DNA of 64,000 nucleotides from contig CM043948.1 in NCBI GenBank assembly GCA_014529385.2, positions 77,176,291-77,240,290 on the forward strand, written 5' to 3'. A program made the translations under genes and the position numbers. The notes below the pieces were generated by a model. The model saw only the letters and a list, made by a program, of their open reading frames with translations. It was not told the DNA's origin and made no database searches. Shown here one piece after another: positions 10,461-20,899 of the stretch. Numbering within the stretch: position 1 is the stretch's first letter; every line of letters begins with the position of its first letter. The stretch is from Adiantum capillus-veneris (taxonomy: Eukaryota; Streptophyta; Polypodiopsida; Polypodiales; Pteridaceae).

Positions 10461-10830
10461 GGGTCAGACAGACGCCAATCGCCCTTGCAGTCACCATCTC
10501 CATCTCCAAGTGGAACAAATAGATCGCCGGTGCCTTTGCCTTTTTTGCGCTCTTCCCCTTGGCCAGCTCTCGTGATCCTGCGTTTAGAGTCAGACGCCAA
10601 TCGCCCTTGCAGTCTCCATCTCCATCTCCAAGTAGAACAAAGAGATCGCCATTGCCTTTGCATTTTCTGCGCTCTTCCCCTTGGCCACCTCTCGTGATCC
10701 TGCGTTGAGAGTCAGACGCTGATCGCCCTTGCAGTTGCCATCTCCATGTCCAAGTAGAACAAATAGATCACCGTTGCCTTTGCATTTTTTGCGCTCTTCC
10801 CCTTGGCCACCTCTTGTGATCCTGCGTTGA
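10461..10830. repeat. Three tandem copies of a 122-126 bp unit
   Basis: Units start at about 10461, 10587 and 10709 (AGTCAGACGC...) and share blocks such as ATCGCCCTTGCAGT, CTTGGCCA and TCGTGATCCTGCGTT. Spacing is 126 then 122 bp. All frames through the array are open for short stretches only, and I see no conserved protein. Confidence 0.9.
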
Positions 10831-11185
10831 GCGACCTCCACTGGGTCGAGTTCTTTGCTGCCACGTCGCCATCGCCACCTTCTAGTTCTTGCTGTCGGCG
10901 GCCTGCGACATCACCATCCAACTCAGTGCCATTGGATATTGAAGAGACAGGTTCTTTCTCCCTGCCTCTCTCCCCTTCCTGTGTGCTGTTAACTGTGTGC
11001 ACACAGAAGCCACTGCGTTAGGGTAAAATTAAAAGTCTCAAACCGCATGGTTGGAATAATTACTCCTTATGTGACCGTGCCTGAGTTTGGGTGTAGTGAG
11101 TGAGTAGGCCTATAAATCTATCATTGATAACATTAAATGCTCTGTTCTTATCCACGTGTTCCAAAATGCTTGGGTCACAGGACAT
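10831..11185. other. No gene recognised
   Basis: Serine/proline-rich short frames only. It links the 124-bp tandem array to hairpin array 2. Could be an upstream region of the gene at 11671. Confidence 0.3.
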
Positions 11186-11640
11186 AACCAAGCGAATAGA
11201 GCACGTCGGAGATTCTTGGGCCTCTATTCACTTGGTTCTGACTCAAGTGACGTCACCTTTTATGATATTAGCACACGGGCCAAACCAAGCGAATAGGGGC
11301 CTTCGGAGATTCTTGGGCCCCTATTCGCTTGGTTCTGACACAAGAGCAGTCACCTTTTATGACATTAGCGCACGGGACAGAACCAAGCGAATAGGGGCCT
11401 TTGGAGATTCTTGGGGCCCTATTCCCTTGGTTCTGACTCAAGTGACATAACCTTTTATGACATTAGCGCACAGGACAGAACAAAGCGAATAGGGCCCTTC
11501 GGAGATTCTTGGGGCCCCTACTAGCTTGGTTCTAACTCAACTGACATCACCTCTTATGACATTAGCGCACGAGACAAAACCAAGCGAAAAGAGACCTTGA
11601 GGGGTACTCGAGGCTCAATATTCGCTTGGTTATGACACCA
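11186..11640. repeat. Hairpin tandem array 2, about 5 x 98 bp
   Basis: The arm AACCAAGCGAATAGGGGCC starts at 11186, 11283, 11381, 11479 (one change) and 11578, a 97-99 bp period. Within each unit it is followed, after a loop of about 13 bp, by its inverted copy GGCCCCTATTCGCTTGGTT. Stem-loops of about 19 bp are therefore encoded in nearly every unit. The ACCAAGCGAA core is the same as in arrays 1 and 1b, but the remaining unit sequence is different. The array ends 30 bp before the ATG of the gene at 11671. Confidence 0.92.
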
Positions 11641-11670
11641 AATAGTTTTGGCTTGCTTTTTCTTTCAGTC

Positions 11671-13434
11671 ATGGGGATCATAGTCGTGGAGACAGACGTG
11701 AGAGAGGATACATGTGAAGAAAAACTATTCACTTTCTTATACAATGCCCGTGCTCATCATCGTGCACCAGAACTATCCGGAATGTTTAATGTAGAGTTTT
11801 CTATATAGAGGATTATAGATTTCTCATTTGAGTACCTACAAACCCATTTGCAACAGTATGAGGCAGTCACTTGTGACAATTCCATGACAGTTGATGGCAT
11901 GAGATATGTGCACCCAACCGACCTTGACCTTGACAAGAGTGCTTCAAGGAGACTGAATCGCTGTCTAGAAAAGTGTCCCTCCAATGCACTGCTTGTACAA
12001 GACAGGTGTATGAAGCACTTCAAAAAGTGTCGCTTAGTGGAATTCTACCACGGGTTTGTTTGTTACTTATACTTGCAGACGGATGGTGAGTCAGAGACTT
12101 CCCAGTCAACAAATTTTGGTAGTTGTCCATTGGCGCCGGAGGAAGAGATAGAGGATGTGGAGGTGCAGTTTGACCCAGAAGAGGAGCGGGTAGAGGTACT
12201 AAAGGAAACATTTGATGCGGGCTTAACTCTTGTTTCTCTTGCGGATGCAGCAATAGGGTGCAAGCAAGAAAGTCCAAGTAAGGAAGTGACTTTGCCTTTG
12301 AATTGTGCTCCTAGCTTTGCTATGGCGGGCGACACCCACTATGTTCTGCTCATAGATATCATGCATGAGCTCAATATACGGGAGGAATATTGTCTAGCTG
12401 TAATTGAATTTTTTTGTGAGGCAGACATGGGGTTTGTGGATGATGATGGAGTGGACCAACATCTTATTGTGCTGACACAGCTGTCCGCGACTCACAGTTC
12501 ACTTCAGGGTGGCAACTGATCAAAGATACATTCAATGAAGCGAAGTCCAGAGAGGCCAATTTGCCAACAGATGAGTAGTTTGAATCGACAAGAAAACAAC
12601 TCGGCTTGGAAAACATGGGTAGGCCCATGGCACCCAGAGATCAGGTAATGAATAGTCAGTCTATTCACTTGTGGGGGAGGTCGATGCTGGAAATGGACGA
12701 GAATCGGATGGTAACTTTTGTCGTGCATTCAAATGGTATTGGAGATGGCCCAGTGATAAAATATCATGATCATGTTTTTTGTTGACAGGTGCTAGTGTAT
12801 GACGATAGTTTCCTTAGAAGAGCGGGAGGCTCACGGCAAGGGCTTGTCACTGGAGTCCAAGGCAAGGATGCGGCGTTGTCTCACTACATCTGGCATTTCA
12901 ACCACAAAAAGGTTTGTAGAAACAATTCAAGTACTTGGCAATTGTACTCATCTCACTTACCGCCCATAAATTCATTACAATTTTTATGTAGATCATTATA
13001 TACCACAAGGAATACTCCGATGACAATGCAAAGTTCCCACTGTTTGCAATGAAAGTTATTACAAGATTGTGTGGTGGGCACCCCCTCTCACTAAACGCAG
13101 AAAGACTAATTCTGATTGAGAAACAGTTTGATCTACGCGTATTTGGCATTGGGTATGGGTGCCAAGCACTCAGAGCCCCCTATTTCATGTCCTACACAGC
13201 TCAGGCTCTGGCTACAGGGGTGAAGACCCGGAAAGCTTAGATCCATACAACAAGCGGCTGTTTCTGAGGGAAAGAAGACGTCTTTTGGCCGTGGGGATGC
13301 TTCCATCAATAGAGGAACGATCTCGTCTACAGAGCTTGCAGATCGAAGAGGTACAAAGTCAGGAAGAAGGAGGTGCATCAAAGAGGATAAAAACGACGGG
13401 CTCAGGTCCATCTTCTCCCGCTCCTGACTCGTGA
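11671..13434 (+). pseudogene. Multi-exon gene of unknown family, decayed
   Basis: The ATG at 11671 follows array 2. The frame reads MGIIVVETDVRED, meets TAG at 11806-11808, then stays open for about 235 codons to 12519 (including KSASRRLNRCLEKCPSN, a Cys-rich patch near residue 115, an acidic EEEIEDVEVQFDPEEE stretch and THYVLLIDIMHELNIREEY). After a frame change it continues through ENMGRPMAPRDQ to a consensus donor (CAG/GTAATG, about 12646). It resumes after TTGACAG (12788) with LVYDDSFLRRAGGSRQGL and ALSHYIWHFNHK, then at about 12990 with YSDDNAKFPLFAMKVI and LCGGHPLSLNAERL. The last exon is basic (RRRLLAVGMLPS...) and ends at 13434 after a possible nuclear signal (ASKRIKTT). I recognise no family. 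Both internal TAG codons (11806, 12576) could be former CAG. Confidence 0.5.
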
Positions 13435-13649
13435 CCGTCACCACCTCGCATGGCGCTCTGCAGCATTTGAAGCTCCCCAAGCCATCTGTTTCTTCTCTTT
13501 GCGGATGTGTTGTAAAGACCGTGTAATTTCTGAACTCTTAAGAAGTTCCTTCTGCCTTGCTCTATGAATTAGTCATCTATAAGTCCATTGGTGTAACTCT
13601 AATAGGCTATTGGCCTTTTCTTTTCCTCCCCCATGTCTAGTGTGCTTAA

Positions 13650-16083
13650 AATAACCTATGCTTGCCATGTAGTGGGGTTTTTCCATGCCTTATGTGGACC
13701 ATACTGATAGTGAGCCGTATGTCTTGGAAAAATATGGACCATGGTTGAACAGTATGTGCTGCATTGAAATAAAACAAAATGGCCAATAGAGTACAATTTA
13801 AGATTTTGTTTTGTATACATAGAATGCCAGTCCACCAACGTGTGATATTTTCCCACCCCACCCTGTAAGGTAAGCCATTTTCCAATCCAACAAGGCTGCT
13901 TGAAATGATGTGAGCTTACTTTGGTCCCAAGAATGCTGCTCAATGTAATGGAAAATTTTATCTAGTGATTTCCACACGTTCGCCTTGTGATTCTGGATTG
14001 CCCCACCACCAGCATTGTCTTTAACCACTTTATGTAACTGTTCCATTTGTTGAACATGTTTCTCCTTTCTTCTCTATCTGAATCTTTGAGGCAAAACCTA
14101 AGAAACCTTCTTGCCTTCGCTCCGCCTATCGATGCTTTCCTCGGTACCTTGTACCGACTTTGAGACATCTTAGGGTCCTCTTTGATTTTGACATTGCCTC
14201 CATGCAAACCAATGTCTTAGAGCACTCCCTCTAATGCTTTGATCACTCTTTTCGACTCACTCTCTGGCTGTAATGTCCATGCAAATCATATGTACATATG
14301 AACCACCTTTTCAATTATTCGAGAGAGTGCATGAAGTGTACAGACGTAAACTCTACTCAGAGGAATATCAAGCACTGTCTTAAAAGTCTTATCTTGAAGA
14401 TTTTAGTTGGGAGCTCTATTCCATTGCACACTCTCAAGAGATTGTGCATCATCCATGCAATATAAGCATGGATTTGCCACAGCTGCTCCGTGTGTTATGT
14501 TGTACATACACTTAAGAGTCTTTAAGTCACCTGCCATGTGCCATTCCACTGTGTAGTCACCAAATCCTTCCACTGCAAGAATGGCTCCGTTTCTTTGTTC
14601 ACTGATGATAAAAGGAATTTGGGTTTGACTAAAAACCCAATCGAGGATTTCAAAATTTTCCTTATCAACCTACACAGTGAAAAACGAAAACACAAAATCA
14701 ACAACCAAATAATCAATATTTTTGTTATCATAGAGTGAACGAAGTATACGTGAAATGATCCTAGATTTAGAATGTTGTTTTCGGATTGCACGCTGAAGTA
14801 TCATGGATCCTCTTTCGTTATTGATGGATCCAGAGCTTTGTTCATGAGGGTAATGGTGACTCTCTCCAGCTTCTTATTCTTCAGGACCTCGCACTCGTCG
14901 AGCTTCAAAACAAACTTGAGAACCCCACCCCACTCCTCTCGACTGATGTCAAAGAAGTGAACTGCATACCTTTGCAATGCTTCAAGATCAACGAAGATGT
15001 TGTTGTGCTCGTTAAATTGTACCTCTCTGCTGCCCTTGCCTAAGAACGTTGCTTCAATATGGAATGGTGACCCAAGTTTCTCAAACACCTCACCATTTAC
15101 GTGCCGGCGAGTAGCCTTTACATGTGATGGCTTTGGCAGCAATGATCCTCTCTGTAGTTTATTTTGAGACTTTTTAGCTAATGCTTTGAAGAGTGCCCTG
15201 TATCCCATCTGTGAGATGCCACTCTCATCAAGTATTGCTTGCACTTCCATTGGTTCCAGCTACTTCAACTACTTCTTTTGGAACTAGACGGCTGTAATGC
15301 ACTCCGTCATTGAAGCCTGCACAAATCGAGTTTGGATGCAGTAAAGACCTGCCAAAAAAGCACCATGCGTTATGATCATGTATAGGAAAGTGTATCCATT
15401 TCTTAATGAAGCACATTGAAGAAACAAACTTCGAGTTACCTTAAAGCTCGTATTCGTTTTTTCATGCCACCACTACCAGCCTTTATGTTCTCAATGTTGC
15501 ACATATCTCGTTTTCTTTTCCGACTACCAAGCACGGTGTCTTTCTTTCGCAAACTTGTGATCTTCTTCTCAAGGCCTTGGATTGTCTCTCTGTTTGATGA
15601 AATCTTTTGAGAGCATGCTTCATTAAGTTTCTTCAGCTACATGTTCTCCATCGCCAGGAAAATTCTTTGCCTTTCCGCATTCAATCCTCTCATTTCCAAA
15701 TGTTCGGTGTATCCCAATAGCCCATCCTTGCCATCGCCTGTGAAATGTAAGAGGCTAGTGATATTAGCAAAGGGAGGTGGCGCATTTGTCGTAGGATCCT
15801 TTGGATAAATAGACCCATCGGTCCACAAATACAAATGATGTTCCTTGTTTGTCCTTCTAAGTTCTTTCTCCCGTTAAGATAAGAAAGAATCCCTCCTACG
15901 TTTATGCAATGGTGCGTACTCTTGCAATACATCAACATGAAGATGATGTGTGTTCTTTCTTTGGGTAAGTGTTAAAGATGAAGGGGCTGAGGATTGAAAG
16001 TTCAAATTAGTGTTTTCATAAGGAAAAGAAGCGTTCTCCATTCCTAGAGTTGATAGAGAAGAGGATGGAGACTCGAAACTCAT
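13650..16083 (-). pseudogene. Transposase-like gene, multi-exon and decayed
   Basis: From ATG 16083 the frame runs through a Ser-rich N-terminus, YLWTDGSIYPKDPTT, and a basic coiled-coil to about 15440. After an intron (donor about 15437, acceptor about 15355) comes ILDESGISQMGYRALFKAL and a domain ending KNKKLERVTITLMNKAL (14830). After another intron come VEWHMAGDLKTLKC (about 14530), NPCLYC (about 14470), VLDIPLSRV, CTLHALSRIIEK (about 14325), IGLHGGNVKIKED and GAKARRFLRF. A frameshift precedes WKSLDKIFHYIEQHSWDQSK, then GSLSVWST-stop-GMEK (13690). The Asp-Leu-Lys block, CxxC and His-rich HAL motif resemble DDE-type eukaryotic transposases of a group I recall from invertebrate genomes, but I cannot name the superfamily. 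Numerous stops interrupt it. Confidence 0.5.
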
Positions 16084-16456
16084 GAAATATCTCAGGTTTT
16101 GGGAGGGAAAGCCATATTCTTAAGTTTAGAGTTGATAGAGCTCGTGTGGCTTATGTTTCTGGAGGGAACGCTTGTAAGTTGGCATTTCAAATCATTAGTC
16201 ATATGGTTACTTGGATTCTTGACAAGAGAACGAAGGATAAGAATGATCAAGACGGTGGCTACCTACCAAAGAATGTCATTTTGGCTTTTTGTTGCGCAAA
16301 AAAGTATCACATAAAATGCACAATTTAACATTTTAATTTTCTCTCTCTAAGCCGACGTGGCACTTCTTACAGGGCCCAAAAGTGAGTCCAACTTTCTCCT
16401 AATGTGACGCTGAAACTGGGGCCCACCAAGTCCCTACACGTTCCATGAGATGATCT
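16084..16456. other. No gene recognised
   Basis: Region upstream of the transposase-like start on the minus strand. It could hold the end of the element, but I found no clear terminal inverted repeat partner. Confidence 0.35.
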
Positions 16457-18300
16457 TCATGGGGAGCAAGAGAGAACAAATGCTGCCACAGGAGCTAGAC
16501 GTGCTATCTTCAAGGCTGGCTTGGATGGGGAGTAATCCGCATTCGATCGGCTTCTAGATAGGCGCGACTGCAAAGAGTGCCTGGACAAAGCCCAAGTAGA
16601 TCGAGCCATACCTAAAGCAACCTTCTCTGTGTAGGAGTCCTCATGAATGTGTACATAGCATGGCAAGCATTGCGTATCAACAAAGAAGTGAACCACAATG
16701 TGTCTACATCCTGTTGTATCTGGAGGGGTCACCGCAAACTTGGCCAATGGCCACAAAGTCTGAAGCATGTCGGTAACTCCTAGGTCTTCCATTTGGTGAG
16801 AGAACTCTAGGACGTGTGTATGCAACCACTCCAACACTGAGTCCAAAGTCCACTCAGTCTGGTCCGTGCCGCAAAGAGGAAAAGAGAAGCCAGTCACTGA
16901 GTCCAAGGCCTCTATCCCCCTATCTGCAGGGAATAGAACATGAACCCTGAAGCACGTTGCCTCATGGTCTGTTGAGGAGTTGCCGAGAAGACGTGTAAAG
17001 TCATAGTCAAAGAAGTCCCATCGGCACCGAATGTCGAAGCTCGTCAGACCACAAGGGACTACTGCAAACGGAGATGTATGTACCTGTAGAGGGGGTCGCA
17101 AGAAAGGTTGTCCCTCTCTCGCCAAGCGACTCGTGGTAAAGGCGTTGCCAAGAGATCTCCTATCAGCTGGAGATGGACCTGCCCCCTGCGTCGACTGTGA
17201 AACTGGAGCACAAGGGGGAGTGTAGGAGCAGGGGGGAGTGGAGGAGAAGAGGGACGGGGGGGAGCGGCAAAGGTAGAGGGGTGAGGGGAAAAGGCAGCGG
17301 GAGTAGGAGGCGGGGGGAGGATGATGAGGAGGGGGGGAACTTGAGGGGAAGAGGGTTGTCGAGGGTGAAGCTGAGGTGGGGGCTGGAGTAGGGACCTCGT
17401 CCTAATCAAGAGGATCGAAACGGTTCCCCGTGGGAACCCACTATTGCTGGGCAGGTGCCTGAGAACCACTCTGAGTGCCAGGCTGTCGTTGTGGCCTCTA
17501 CTATCGTCGACCACGAATCTGGTGCCATCCCTCCTTCACTAGAGCCCCAGCCTTGGAGGGTGGCTCTACATGTGTGCTCTGTGTTTCTGCCTGTGTGACT
17601 GCTGGCCAGCCCTTGCAGGCTGGGACTGAGTCTATGGTGTAGGTTGAGGCCTCCTCCGTGGACAGGCCTTCGCAAGATGGCCCATCTGTCGACAAATGAA
17701 GGACTAGTTCGAGAGGCCCAAATACTCCACGCTCTGTCTAAACCAACCCCCACTCACTTGAGGCAGGAGGATGACCTTTGGGAGAGTGTAAGTGTCCCTA
17801 ACCATAACGCAAACTGAAGGAATGTCGGCCGCCTTGGAAGCTACTCAGGCTGTCGTGCGAGGTGTCTCCAGGAGAGTCCCAATCGTTGAGCCTATCCTGG
17901 ACAAAAGTGGTAGGTACTCCCTCCGCAAAACAGGAAAGCAGACGGAGATGAGGATGTCTACCTCCTCTACTAGAACATATGAAGCAAGGTCAAAACCATG
18001 TCTCCACTATTGAAAGTGGGCTCGAGGTGCTCGGATGGTCAATGGGCTTATGGCAATGACCTTGGACTCCATCTCGGGGGTCTCAAACTCGATCTGGTAG
18101 TAGCCTCGTCCGAGGATCTAAACATCCAAGATCTTGCCCACATCTGTGAGAAAGCGGGACTGGAGAAGATCACGCAGCTCTCCTCTACTAGGTCTAGTGC
18201 CGAGAATCTTGCAGATGACAGAAGTCGCCTGCTACTGTGCAGGCGCTCTACCTCTACGGCTAGGCTCGCTTGCTCTATTGATGAAAGAGCAAGTTAAATG
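16457..18300 (-). pseudogene. DUF4283/zinc-knuckle protein, decayed
   Basis: Minus-strand frames from about 18250 to 17640 give the DUF4283 pattern of plant LINE ORF1 and related proteins: GRGYYQIEFETPE, then SPLTIRAPRAHF, a pair of blocks ending LSRIGSTIGTLLETPRTTA, VCVMVRDTYTLPKV, VEYLGL and a zinc knuckle ending ICRQMGHLAKACP. A proline-rich linker follows (17514-17060). The C-terminal 222 codons (17125-16457) are open, with FDIRCRWDFFDYDF, a DTTGCRHIVVHFF segment and a basic end; I do not recognise that domain. Several stops (TGA/TAG/TAA) break the first half. It could be ORF1 of an L1-like LINE or a captured host gene. Confidence 0.55.
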
Positions 18301-18761
18301 GTGGGCTCAACGGGGTTGAGCGAGGGGGCTTCATTGGAGTTCCTCTGTGGTGGAGCTTGAGCCTCCATCAGTGTCTACTACTATGAAGAAGAAGCAAAAA
18401 AAATGAAGACGGGAGGGGGAGGCTCTCGCTCGACCAAACATGCTAAGGTAATTGGCGAGGCTCAACAAGCAGGATATGCTAAAAACTGAAAATGCAGGCG
18501 GGCGAGGAAAGGGCAAAAAGGCTACGGGCAAGCAGGAAGGCGGGCAAAAGGATGGCGGAGAGACAGGACCACGGCGGGGTTGTCTAGGCGGGCAGGCTGA
18601 GTGGGCGGTGGGGTTGGCTGAGTAGGCAGGGACGCTCGGCAACGGGGGGCAGGCGACGGGCAAAGGGTAGGCAGCGGGGATGGGCAGCGGGCTAGGTTGG
18701 GCAAAGCGGGGGTGACGAGGGGTCTGCACGCAGGAGGTAGCACAGCGGGAACACGAAGGTT
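18301..18761. other. G-rich low-complexity region
   Basis: Short GGGCAGGCG-like words repeat irregularly and create long proline/alanine-rich frames on the minus strand (18331-19247). Codon content follows base composition, so I call no gene. Confidence 0.6.

Positions 18762-18789
<28 letters not shown>
18762..18789. repeat. (G)28 homopolymer
   Basis: Twenty-eight consecutive G. It may form G-quadruplex structure and its exact length is unreliable in most sequencing technologies. Confidence 0.95.
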
Positions 18790-18794
<5 letters not shown>

Positions 18795-18879
18795 ATGGCG
18801 AGGAGGGAAGGAGGGGGAGGGAGCAGCGATGGTGAAGGGGACGGTGCGGGGAGCAACAGCAGTGAGCCGTGGTTGAGCA

Positions 18880-20620
18880 TCAATATCACTTACCGGAATT
18901 TTGAGATTTTGAGCTCCAAACTTGTTCAAACTTGGCTTGTGGGCTTGGGACATCATGTACTTTGGTCCCATGATGGAAAAGTTGCAAATTTCTCCCATTT
19001 TGGCCAAAAAGTAAATAATCTTGATTATTAACGTTTTCATCAAAATGAACATTTTTTGGTGCAACTTGGTTCTAGGCATGGCGTAGACCCTGTGTATGTG
19101 ATATGAGGTGATTTGGATAAACAAATATGGCTCATACTTGAAATTTGGCATGTAATAGGTGTGTACAAGTGATAGGTGAGGTGATGATGCAATTTTCAAG
19201 CCAAAATAGTGCAAAAGTAAATAATCGTGATTATTTATAGCAGTCAATATTTTCTTGCAAAACTTGGAAATTTTGACCTAAACACATTCTATACACCTAA
19301 AACAAGTCCTAGATTGAAGTTGGTAAAGTTTGGTCTTGCCGGCATCACTTTGTGCTTTGTCGACTCTGAGATCTCTGATTTTTGTGACTACATGGCCTGT
19401 AGAGTTGGCTAGTCACTTTTGAGGCTATGGACTTGTCCGCAACATAGTCGTGAAGCAACTCATCCAATTTTGGCCTATTTGGAGTCAGTTTGACCTCGTA
19501 TGTCGAATTTGAGGCTTTGTAGCCTTCGAGCCATTTTTTGCTTTTCAAGGGCTTCACTTGATTGATTTTATGAAACCAATCATATACATTGTGTATAGAC
19601 CTCGTACGCAAGCTGTCTGTGGAGTCAGAATGCAATTTTGGCATCTGCCAAAAACTTAGCTTTTCTACTTGGGACCCCCTCGATCCTTGCCGAATGGTCA
19701 ACTATTGCTATAGAAGTGTTTTATTGTGTTGGGGCATGCTACAGTTCAAATCTCATCCGATTTGGTTGAGCTGACAGGCTGCTATGGTCGTTTTTTGGTC
19801 GTAGGTCTTCGTACACTGCTTGATTCTAGGGTTTTTTCTAGCGATTTAGACTAGCTTTCGGCCATACAAAATGGATCATTGATGACTAAAGAACTTACCC
19901 CTCATGTCTCATGTGAGACGATGCTGAAAACAAGTGACTATGAACTCCAAAAAATATGCACGAAGAGTGTCGAAAGCTCTCTCTCTAGAGGCAACAAGTG
20001 GAAATGAGGTGATTTTAGCCTACCTTGGATATCTATACCTAGACTTCCCGAACCATTTTTCCCCAGATTCCCTCGTTAGTCCTACTAAGCCGTGAAATCT
20101 ATGTTAGATTCGAAAATTTTCCCAATCCGATTCCTGTAACTCATTCTGCAAGAATTCTGCAAAAGTAGGTATGGCCGCAAAATTTAGGCTTCACGCTTCC
20201 ATCTTCCAATTTCATTGAAATTTTTTGTGCTTGTCCGCCTTGACTTTTTGATTGCCACCGTGTCTTCAATTTTTTCATCTGAGCTCCTTTACTATTTATT
20301 ATTAATTTTTGACTTGTTTATTAGAAAATTCAAAGAAAATAACAAAATGCACTAAAAAAGCTAAGTGAAACTCCAATAATTAAAAATTTCCATTGAAAAA
20401 CACAATTCTATTATTTTGTGTTGAAATTCTCCATTTGTAAGTCTCAACATCAAGAAAAATGATGAAAAATAACCAAAAAGGACTATTTTTTGATGATTTT
20501 CTAATAGTATATACACTATTTACACTCATCGGGGAGATGTTATCAGTTAAATTTCCCCTGTTGATGGTTTATAAGGGCATTATTAGGTAATTTTGCAAAA
20601 ATTCTCACGTTAACATCAAA
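18880..20620 (-). repeat. Probable 3' LTR of the gypsy element
   Basis: AT-rich, non-coding, immediately 3' (minus strand) of the gypsy coding region. It is preceded on the minus strand by a purine-rich AAAGAGGGAGGAAAAAAG tract, suitable as a polypurine tract, followed by TTTGATG. No second LTR copy is visible because the right end of the element is missing, so the boundaries are guesses. Confidence 0.35.
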
Positions 20621-20899
20621 CTTTTTTCCTCCCTCTTTAAACATTGCCCTTAATTAATTATTACTCTTCCATCCCTCCTAGATGGCGTACTCCGGGACGA
20701 CTGTGTGCATGGGATGAAAATCGTGTCTATGCATAGCCTTGGTTGGATCGACCATGCTTTGAAGATCAATGTAGTTAAAACCAATATGTTGTGCAAGAGT
20801 TGGGTCTTGAGTAATTAACTCAAGGGTTTCTGATGTTGTCTTCCAAAGGGATATTCTTGTAGCTTGTGTGCTCTTTGCTTGATTGTACCATCACGATGC

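Noticed and set aside
8085-11640. CRISPR array
   Set aside because: Whole units repeat without unique spacers, in a eukaryotic genome, with no cas genes.
7809-15876. Alternative genetic code with UAA/UAG read as Gln
   Set aside because: Many stops fit Gln, but TGA stops also occur in the block, CAA and CAG are used freely there, and the PITH gene in the same window uses the standard code. Cytosine deamination explains the pattern.
18331-19247. Proline-rich protein on the minus strand
   Set aside because: The frame follows G-rich low complexity and the (G)28 tract; no domain or start context.
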